DNA from: DATDOY01 sp035293045
GTDB taxonomy: Bacteria > Actinomycetota > Acidimicrobiia > IMCC26256 > JACPCJ01
Direction of reading: 5' to 3'
Assembly (NCBI GenBank): GCA_035293045.1
Contig: DATDOY010000095.1
Location: 1 to 5,857 of the forward strand
DNA: 5,857 nucleotides
Shown here: in pieces, positions 1 through 4,475 of the stretch
How positions within the stretch are numbered: the stretch's first letter is position 1
How the letters are laid out: each line of letters starts with the position of its first letter
Notes under the pieces: generated by a model
Databases searched by the model: none
Told to the model about the DNA's origin: nothing
The model's input: the letters and a program-made list of their open reading frames with translations, nothing else
Translations under genes and position numbers: made by a program

Positions 1-348
1 GGCACGCGCGCAGCCGGCGGCATCTCCGTGAAGGTCGCCTATTACACGGAGGCGTCGGTCGTCGCCCGGGTGCCCGCGACGGTGTTCGTGCCGCGACCCC
101 GGGTGGAGTCGGTGCTGGTGCGGTTAGATCGACGTGCCGCGCCGCCGGTCGATGTGCCCTCACCCGCGCGGTTGTTCGAGGTCGTTCGGGCCGGATTCGG
201 CCAGCGGCGCAAGACCCTGCGGCGCGCGTTGGCCGCGCACATCGCCGACCCGGAGCGGGCGCTCGCCGAGGCGGGGATCGATCCGCGATCTCGCGCTGAG
301 CAGCTCACGTTGGACGAGTGGGCGAGCCTGGCGAGGGTGGTGGGGTGA
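1..348 (+). CDS. rsmA: 16S rRNA (adenine-N6,N6)-dimethyltransferase RsmA/KsgA, C-terminal part
   Basis: This is the C-terminal 115 residues of RsmA (KsgA). The family transfers four methyl groups from S-adenosylmethionine to two adjacent adenines in the helix 45 loop of 16S rRNA during 30S maturation. The frame is open from base 1. The visible part starts inside the methyltransferase domain (ISVKVAYYTEA, residues 8-18) and continues through the family hallmark VFVPRPRVESVLV (28-40). The small helical C-terminal domain follows, with GFGQRRKTLRRAL (65-77) and RAEQLTLDEW (98-107). The SAM-binding motifs and the catalytic N-[IL]-P-[YF] motif must lie left of the window. Its length matches the last two fifths of a typical 260-290 aa protein. 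The TGA at 346-348 shares its A with the ispE ATG, so the two are probably translationally coupled. The rsmA-ispE pairing is common in bacteria. Nothing looks broken; the truncation is the window edge. Confidence 0.95.
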   Translation, partial: GTRAAGGISVKVAYYTEASVVARVPATVFVPRPRVESVLVRLDRRAAPPVDVPSPARLFEVVRAGFGQRRKTLRRALAAHIADPERALAEAGIDPRSRAEQLTLDEWASLARVVG

Positions 349-1238
349 TGACGGGAAGCCCCGTCTACGCCGGAGCCAAGCTCACCCTCTCGTTTCGCGT
401 GTTGGGTCGACGCGGCGACGGCTATCACGATGTCGAAGGAGTCATGGCGGCGCTCACCGCACCGGCCGACAAGGTCGAGGTTGTGGTGAGCGGAGCACCG
501 TTCCTCGAGGTGACGGGCGTCGTCGACGACGTCCCGACCGACGACACCAACCTCGCCGTGCGCGCCGTCGACGCGTTCTATGCCGAACTCGGGATGGATC
601 GACCGCCCCTCGGCGTCCGGCTCGAGAAGTCCATCCCGACCGGGGCCGGGCTCGGCGGCGGCTCCGCGGATGCCGCGGCGGTGCTGGCGTGCCTGAACGA
701 TCTCTCGCTCGACCGCCGCCTCACTGGTGATGCGCTCGCCCGGGTCGCCGCCGGTCTTGGGTCGGACGTGCCGGTGTGTCTCCGGGGCGGCCTGAATCGG
801 GTTTCAGGACGCGGGGAGGTGGTGGAGCCGTTGGCGTTTGTGGGCGGCTGGTGGGCGGTGGTGGCCGTGCCGGAGATTTCGCTGGCGACGGCGGACGTCT
901 ATGCGGCCTGGGATGCGCTCGACGCGCCGGCGTCGTCGCGGGTGGTCGCTGCGCCCCCTGTCCTCGGGGAGGTCGCGGCGACGCTGGTGAATGATCTCGA
1001 GCCCGCCGCGCTCGTGGTCGCTCCAGAGCTCGAGGAGTTCCGCGCCGCGTTCGAACGCGTCGCGGGACTGCCACCGGTTCTCGCCGGGAGCGGCTCCGCG
1101 TACTTCGTGGTGACCGACGACGGTGCACGCGCCGAAGCCATCGCTCGGGCGGCGGCCGACTTCGCACGGTTGTCGATCGCGGCCGCTCCGTCCGAAGCGG
1201 GTTGCTGGTCCTCTACGGCCTCCGGCGCCCCAGATTGA
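348..1238 (+). CDS. ispE: 4-diphosphocytidyl-2-C-methyl-D-erythritol kinase IspE
   Basis: This is a cytosolic GHMP-family kinase of the MEP pathway. It phosphorylates the 2-hydroxyl of CDP-methylerythritol with ATP on the route to IPP and DMAPP. The protein is 296 aa, a normal length. Visible landmarks are AGAKLTLSFRV with the substrate-side Lys11, GDGYHDV (23-29), the glycine-rich ATP loop PTGAGLGGGSADAAAVL (97-113), LGSDVPV with the probable catalytic Asp140 (equivalent to E. coli Asp141), NDLEPAA, and motif 3 LAGSGSAYFV (245-254). I chose the ATG at 348 over an in-frame GTG at 318 for two reasons: it gives the TGATG overlap with rsmA, and GAGGG at 333-337 is well spaced as a ribosome binding site. 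The usual Asn two residues after the Lys (K-[ILV]-N-L) is Thr13 here. The last eight codons and the stop overlap the end of the convergent minus-strand gene. Confidence 0.95.
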   Translation: MTGSPVYAGAKLTLSFRVLGRRGDGYHDVEGVMAALTAPADKVEVVVSGAPFLEVTGVVDDVPTDDTNLAVRAVDAFYAELGMDRPPLGVRLEKSIPTGAGLGGGSADAAAVLACLNDLSLDRRLTGDALARVAAGLGSDVPVCLRGGLNRVSGRGEVVEPLAFVGGWWAVVAVPEISLATADVYAAWDALDAPASSRVVAAPPVLGEVAATLVNDLEPAALVVAPELEEFRAAFERVAGLPPVLAGSGSAYFVVTDDGARAEAIARAAADFARLSIAAAPSEAGCWSSTASGAPD

Positions 1239-1776
1239 TCGCCAGCGCGGTGCCACCGGCCGCGGCGACGGCGAGCGAGAGAATCCGGTCGTCGCCGGGC
1301 GCGGGGATGGCGGGTTCGGACTCAGGGGCGAGGGTCGTCTCCGACGGATCGATCTCGTCGGGGACCGACGAGATCACCCGCTCGGATCCGTCGCAGGTGG
1401 ACGTCTCGAGGATGCCGTCAGCGTTGGCGCGGCCACGGATTCTCCAGCGCTCGCCGGCGCGCGGTGCGATCCCGATCGACGACCTCTGGATCAGGGTGCC
1501 GTCGAGGGTGATGCCGGTCTGCACGCGGACTTCGTCCGGCCCGTCGCCCGTGGTCCATCGCTCCACGCGAAACGTGGCCGGCGAGATGAGCTCGCCGCTC
1601 GAGGGGTCGGCGATGCCGTCGAGCGCCTCGCCGACGAAGGCCACGGTGCCTGCGGCCGCCTTGGTGGTCGGGGTCTCACACACGCCCGCGAGCGCCGCCG
1701 CCGGGCCGACGAGGACGGCGAGCGCGGCGGCGGGGGTTGCGACCAGGGCGATCGTGATTACGCGGATCGGCGGCAC
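1213..1776 (-). CDS. exported, membrane-anchored protein with a possible NTR/TIMP-like domain, function unknown
   Basis: I cannot name this gene. The 187-aa product has a signal peptide: short N-terminus with Arg5, a hydrophobic run to about residue 28, and a likely signal peptidase I site after ALA at 28-30. The sequence AGVC is not a proper lipobox, so a lipoprotein is less likely. The mature part begins with Cys33 (VCETP). It carries short blocks spaced like bacterial NTR/TIMP-like domains: VAFVGEAL (45-52), ATFRVERW (67-74), EVRVQTG (82-88), RAGERWRIRG (106-115) and ETSTCDGS (124-131). Cys33 and Cys128 could form a disulfide. An acidic, Pro-rich spacer (139-163) leads to a hydrophobic segment (165-182) ending in GRRRP, which would anchor the protein with its bulk outside the cell. 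GTG 1776 is the only reasonable start: no ATG, GTG or TTG lies in frame between it and the tRNA, and a signal peptide begins at once. There is no Shine-Dalgarno sequence. The coding call is fairly sure; the fold assignment is inference from pattern. Confidence 0.75.
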   Translation of the reverse strand: MPPIRVITIALVATPAAALAVLVGPAAALAGVCETPTTKAAAGTVAFVGEALDGIADPSSGELISPATFRVERWTTGDGPDEVRVQTGITLDGTLIQRSSIGIAPRAGERWRIRGRANADGILETSTCDGSERVISSVPDEIDPSETTLAPESEPAIPAPGDDRILSLAVAAAGGTALAINLGRRRP

Positions 1777-1785
1777 CGGAATGGA

Positions 1786-1791
1786 AAGGTA
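1786..1791 (-). promoter_or_regulatory. candidate -10 element for the minus-strand exported protein gene
   Basis: Read on the minus strand this is TACCTT, matching the actinobacterial TANNNT -10 pattern. Its last base is nine bases from the GTG start at 1776, so transcription would begin at or within a few bases of the start codon. That agrees with the absence of a Shine-Dalgarno sequence and suggests a leaderless mRNA. No recognisable -35 lies 16-19 bases upstream, so the call is weak. Confidence 0.3.
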
Positions 1792-1795
1792 GTGT
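1790..1795 (+). promoter_or_regulatory. candidate -10 element for tRNA-Gln (and possibly glmU)
   Basis: TAGTGT on the plus strand fits TANNNT and is the only such hexamer between the divergent gene start (1776) and the tRNA at 1853. It would give a 5' leader of about 50 bases to be removed by RNase P. No good -35 is visible at the right distance, which is unexpected for a tRNA promoter. It overlaps the minus-strand -10 candidate by two bases, so the two promoters, if real, would compete. Confidence 0.22.
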
Positions 1796-1852
1796 CGAGT
1801 GTGGCTCTGCGGGGCCTGCCCTTCGGGGTCGACCCGGTTCGGCCCAGCCCTG

Positions 1853-1924
1853 TCGGGGGTGGTGTAACGGGCAACACGCGAGGTTTTGGTCCTCGAATTC
1901 CGGGTTCGATCCCTGGCCCCCGAG
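1853..1924 (+). tRNA. tRNA-Gln, anticodon UUG
   Basis: A complete cloverleaf folds by eye. The acceptor stem TCGGGGG (1853-1859) pairs perfectly with CCCCCGA (1917-1923), with discriminator G at 1924. The D stem is GTGT/ACAC (1862-1865 with 1874-1877) around an 8-base loop. The anticodon stem is CGAGG/CCTCG (1879-1883 with 1891-1895), and its 7-base loop has TTG at 1886-1888. The variable region is 4 bases. The T stem (1900-1904 with 1912-1916, one G-U pair) closes the loop TTCGATC. Anticodon UUG reads CAA and probably CAG. The U1-A72 first pair and G73 are known glutamine identity features, supporting the assignment. The CCA end is not encoded (GCCC follows the acceptor stem), so a CCA-adding enzyme is needed. 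It lies 62 bases before glmU on the same strand, with no terminator between. Confidence 0.96.
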
Positions 1925-1930
1925 CCCGAA

Positions 1931-1990
1931 ATGGCGGAATGGCCAAGACCGAATGGCCAAGACCGAATGGAAGAGAAAGGCGAGAGATGA
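1931..1990 (+). CDS. possible 19-codon upstream ORF ending in an ATGA overlap with glmU
   Basis: An ATG six bases after the tRNA end opens a frame encoding MAEWPRPNGQDRMEEKGER. It stops at TGA 1988-1990, overlapping the glmU ATG by three bases, the classic arrangement for translational coupling. Against it, no good ribosome binding site precedes 1931, the peptide resembles nothing I know, and the frame runs through a tandem repeat, so it may be chance. A second ATG in the same frame is at 1967. Confidence 0.2.
   Translation: MAEWPRPNGQDRMEEKGER
1937..1970 (+). repeat. 14-bp tandem repeat in the glmU leader
   Basis: The unit GAATGGCCAAGACC occurs exactly at 1937-1950 and 1951-1964, followed by a partial third copy GAATGG at 1965-1970. 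A diverged half copy (AAATGGCGG) precedes it. Each full copy carries an ATGGCCAAG. Because 14 is not a multiple of three, the ATGs at 1939 and 1953 fall in different frames; the one at 1939 is in frame with glmU. The array fills most of the 62-bp space between the tRNA and glmU. Confidence 0.9.
1974..1980 (+). promoter_or_regulatory. Shine-Dalgarno site that fixes the glmU start
   Basis: AGAAAGG matches seven bases complementary to the 3' end of 16S rRNA and ends six bases before the ATG at 1987. It supports 1987 rather than the in-frame ATG at 1939, which has no such site. Confidence 0.75.
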
Positions 1991-3495
1991 GCGGGTACCG
2001 GCCCTTTGCTGCGGTGGTCTTGGCGGCGGGCGAGGGCACGCGCATGCACTCCGAGACGCCGAAGTTGCTGCACCCGTTGTGCGGCCGTCCGATGCTGTTC
2101 CACGTGATCGATGCCCTGTCGGAGTTGCCGCTCGAGCGGATCGTGGTGGTCGTCGGCTACGAGGCCGAGCGGGTGACCAAGGCGCTGCAGGAACAGCTCT
2201 CGGCCGAGATCCCCATCGAGTTCGTGGAGCAGCGCGAGCAGCGGGGAACCGGCGACGCCGTGTCGGCCGCGCTCACGTTGTTCGATGATGACGACGACGT
2301 CGAGGACGACCTGATGGTGCTCCCGGGCGACCACGTGTTGCTGTTGCCCGAAACGCTCGCCGCCCTCGCTACATCTCACCGCGAGGCGAACGTCGCCGCG
2401 ACGGTGCTCACGGCCCGGGTCGACGACCCGACGGGTTACGGCCGGGTGGTGCGGGGCAAGGACGACCGCGTGGCGGGGATCGTGGAACACGTCGACGCCG
2501 ACGCGGCCACGCGGGAGATCGACGAGATCAACACGTCGGTGTACTGCTTCCGGCGCAACCTCCTGGCTCCCGCGCTGCGCCGCCTGTCGCCGGAGAACGC
2601 GCAGGGGGAGTACTACCTCACCGACGCCATCGGTGTGCTCGCAGAGGCGGGCCACCACGTCATCGCCGTCGAGGCCAATGACACCGCGGAGGCGCTCGGG
2701 GTCAACGACCGGGCGCAACTCGCCGCGGCGGAGGCCGAGCTGCGGACGCGCATCAACCGGCGCTGGATGAAGGCCGGGGTGACGATGGTCGACCCCGACC
2801 GCACATATGTCGACGCGTCCGTCGACCTCGCGCCCGAGGTCCGCATCCTTCCGGGGACGGTCCTCGAGGGCCGCACGAGCGTCGGACCGGGCTCGGTCGT
2901 GGGGCCCGACACGCGTCTCGTCGACACGTACGTGGGTGAGAACGCAACGGTGACGTTCACGGTCGCCACCGAGGCCGAGATCGGCGACGGCGCGACGGTC
3001 GGGCCGTGGGCCCACCTGCGGCCCGGGACCCGGTTGGGTCCGGATGTCAAGGTGGGGGCGTTCGTCGAAACGAAGAACGCCGAAGTCGGCGAGGGGGCGA
3101 AGCTTCCGCACCTCTCGTATGTCGGCGACGCCGAAGTGGGCGAGGGCGCCAACATCGGAGCGGGAACCATCGTCGCGAACTACGAGGGCGCGACGAAGCG
3201 CAAGAACCAGACGACGATCGGAAAGGGCGCCAACACCGGGAGCAACTCGGTGCTCGTGGCGCCGGTCGAGTTGGGCGAGGGGTCGTATGTGGCGGCGGGC
3301 GCAGTCGTGACGCGGGACGTTCCGGCCGGCGCGAAGGCTCAGGGCGTCCCCGCCGAGATCGTCGAGGGGTGGGTCGACGCCAAGAAGCGCGAAGCTGAGG
3401 ACGCCCCGGCTGACGAACGGGCCGGGAAAGAGGCCGAGGAACAGGCCGAGGGACAGGCCGAGGGACCGCGCGAGCAGGGAGACGATCAGTCGTGA
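1987..3495 (+). CDS. glmU: bifunctional GlmU: N-acetylglucosamine-1-phosphate uridylyltransferase / glucosamine-1-phosphate acetyltransferase
   Basis: GlmU acetylates glucosamine-1-phosphate with acetyl-CoA, then couples the product to UTP, giving UDP-GlcNAc for peptidoglycan. The 502-aa protein has an N-terminal nucleotidyltransferase domain with LAAGEGTRM (12-20), Lys26, EQREQRGTGDA (81-91), PGD with metal-binding Asp115, GYGRVVR (150-156), NAQGEYYLTD (204-213) and GVNDR (238-242). A left-handed beta-helix of hexapeptide repeats spans about 282-450, with RPGTRLG, catalytic-type His375 in KLPHLSYVGD, GANIGAGTI and NYEG. Oddities are an Asp run at 100-104 between AALTLF and LMVLPGD, HVLL after PGD where [TV]-P-L is usual, and NTS where NTG/NSG is usual (Ser184). 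The last 40 or so residues are an acidic, Gln/Glu/Gly-rich tail partly encoded by 12-bp repeats. It probably shares a transcript with tRNA-Gln upstream and with prs downstream. Confidence 0.96.
   Translation: MSGYRPFAAVVLAAGEGTRMHSETPKLLHPLCGRPMLFHVIDALSELPLERIVVVVGYEAERVTKALQEQLSAEIPIEFVEQREQRGTGDAVSAALTLFDDDDDVEDDLMVLPGDHVLLLPETLAALATSHREANVAATVLTARVDDPTGYGRVVRGKDDRVAGIVEHVDADAATREIDEINTSVYCFRRNLLAPALRRLSPENAQGEYYLTDAIGVLAEAGHHVIAVEANDTAEALGVNDRAQLAAAEAELRTRINRRWMKAGVTMVDPDRTYVDASVDLAPEVRILPGTVLEGRTSVGPGSVVGPDTRLVDTYVGENATVTFTVATEAEIGDGATVGPWAHLRPGTRLGPDVKVGAFVETKNAEVGEGAKLPHLSYVGDAEVGEGANIGAGTIVANYEGATKRKNQTTIGKGANTGSNSVLVAPVELGEGSYVAAGAVVTRDVPAGAKAQGVPAEIVEGWVDAKKREAEDAPADERAGKEAEEQAEGQAEGPREQGDDQS
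3429..3464 (+). repeat. 12-bp in-frame tandem repeat in the glmU 3' end
   Basis: Three consecutive 12-base units run in the reading frame: AGAGGCCGAGGA, then ACAGGCCGAGGG twice exactly. They encode EAEE, QAEG, QAEG within the acidic tail of GlmU, which follows the end of the catalytic beta-helix. Copy-number change would keep the frame, so the tail length may vary between relatives. Confidence 0.85.
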
Positions 3496-4466
3496 CCATG
3501 GAGCTCGTCACCAAGAAACGACTGATGCTGTTCAGCGGGCGGTCGAACCTTCCGCTGGCCGAGGAGGTGGCGCAGCATCTCGGCGTGCCGCTCGGCGACG
3601 TCGAGCTGTCGACGTTCGCCAACGGCGAGATCTACTGCCGGTACGAGGAGAGCATCCGGGGCGCCGACGTCTTCATCTTCCAGACGCACAGCGAGCCGAT
3701 CAACGAGAACATCTTCGAGCAGTTGGTGATGATCGACGCAGCGAAGCGCGCGTCGGCCAAGCGGATCACCGCGGTGTGTCCGTTCTATGGGTACGCCCGC
3801 CAGGACCGCAAGGCCGAGGGGCGCGAGCCGATCACGGCGCGGCTGGTGGCCGACATGTACAGCGTTGCGGGCATCGACCGCCTCGTGACCGTCGATCTGC
3901 ACACGGGCCAGATCCAGGGGTTCTTCGACATGCCGGTTGACCACCTGCGCGCGCTGCCGGTCCTCACCGATTACCTCACGTCGGTGATCGACGGAGCGGT
4001 CACGGTGGTGGCGCCCGACGCGGGTGGCGGCAAGCTCGCTCGCCATTTCGCCAACGAGTTGGACGCCGACATCGCCTTCATCGACAAGCGGCGGCCGGCG
4101 GGCACGCACAACGTGGCCGAAGCGATCGAGGTGATCGGGACGGTCGAGGGCCGCACGTGCGTCCTCGTCGACGACATGATCGACACGGCCGCCACGATGG
4201 CGAGCGCGGCCGAACTGTTGAAGGAGCGGGGGGCGGTGGAGGTGTATATCGCCGCCACCCACGGCCTGTTGTCGGATCCCGCCGTGGATCGTCTGAAGAA
4301 CGCCCCGGTGCGTGAGGTGGTCGTGACCAACACGGTTCCCGTGCCTGAGACCAAGCGGTTCGACAACCTGCGGGTGCTGTCGGTGGCCTCGGTGGTGGCC
4401 GACGCCCTCGATGCCGTGTTCGAGGACACGTCGGTCAGCGAGATTTTTCGGGGCTACAACCAGTAG
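3492..4466 (+). CDS. prs: ribose-phosphate pyrophosphokinase (PRPP synthetase)
   Basis: Prs transfers pyrophosphate from ATP to ribose-5-phosphate, making PRPP for purines, pyrimidines, NAD, histidine and tryptophan; it acts in the cytosol. The 324-aa length is typical for class I. Visible motifs are FANGEI (42-47), ESIRG (53-57), the catalytic loop YGYARQDRK (99-107), DLHTGQIQGFFD (135-146) with His137, PDAGGGKLAR (175-184) with Lys181, DKRRP (198-202), the PRPP loop VDDMIDTAAT (226-235) and ATHGLL (255-260). The PRPP loop normally ends DT[AG]GT; here Ala234 replaces Gly, and DLHT replaces the usual DLHA. I chose GTG 3492, giving a GTGA overlap with glmU and a GGGAG at 3477-3481 ten bases upstream. 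An ATG at 3498 is two codons in and slightly far from that site. Coupling to glmU translation is likely. Confidence 0.95.
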   Translation: MTMELVTKKRLMLFSGRSNLPLAEEVAQHLGVPLGDVELSTFANGEIYCRYEESIRGADVFIFQTHSEPINENIFEQLVMIDAAKRASAKRITAVCPFYGYARQDRKAEGREPITARLVADMYSVAGIDRLVTVDLHTGQIQGFFDMPVDHLRALPVLTDYLTSVIDGAVTVVAPDAGGGKLARHFANELDADIAFIDKRRPAGTHNVAEAIEVIGTVEGRTCVLVDDMIDTAATMASAAELLKERGAVEVYIAATHGLLSDPAVDRLKNAPVREVVVTNTVPVPETKRFDNLRVLSVASVVADALDAVFEDTSVSEIFRGYNQ

Positions 4467-4475
4467 CCTTCAGGC

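Noticed and set aside
1677..1690. Lipobox at the signal peptide end of the minus-strand protein
   Set aside because: The sequence is ALAGVC, with Val directly before Cys; a lipobox needs Gly, Ala or Ser there. Signal peptidase I cleavage after ALA fits better.
1812..1835. Hairpins in the tRNA leader (GCCC-TTCG-GGGT and the palindrome GGGTCGACCC) as a terminator or operator
   Set aside because: Stems are 3-5 bp with no T run, and they are mutually exclusive. In DNA this rich in G and C, such short palindromes are expected by chance.
1123..1986. Plus-strand extension of the glmU frame far upstream of 1987
   Set aside because: The frame stays open by chance through ispE, the minus gene and the tRNA. 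GlmU homology and the AGAAAGG site place the start at 1987.
1213..3111. A 632-codon open frame on the minus strand running through tRNA-Gln and most of glmU
   Set aside because: Only its last 187 codons look like a protein. The rest is antisense to glmU and the tRNA, giving an Arg/His-rich composition typical of GC-rich shadow frames.
3486..4262. A 258-codon minus-strand frame antisense to prs
   Set aside because: It lies inside prs, whose motifs are certain. The antisense protein shows no domain, and long antisense frames are expected at this GC content.
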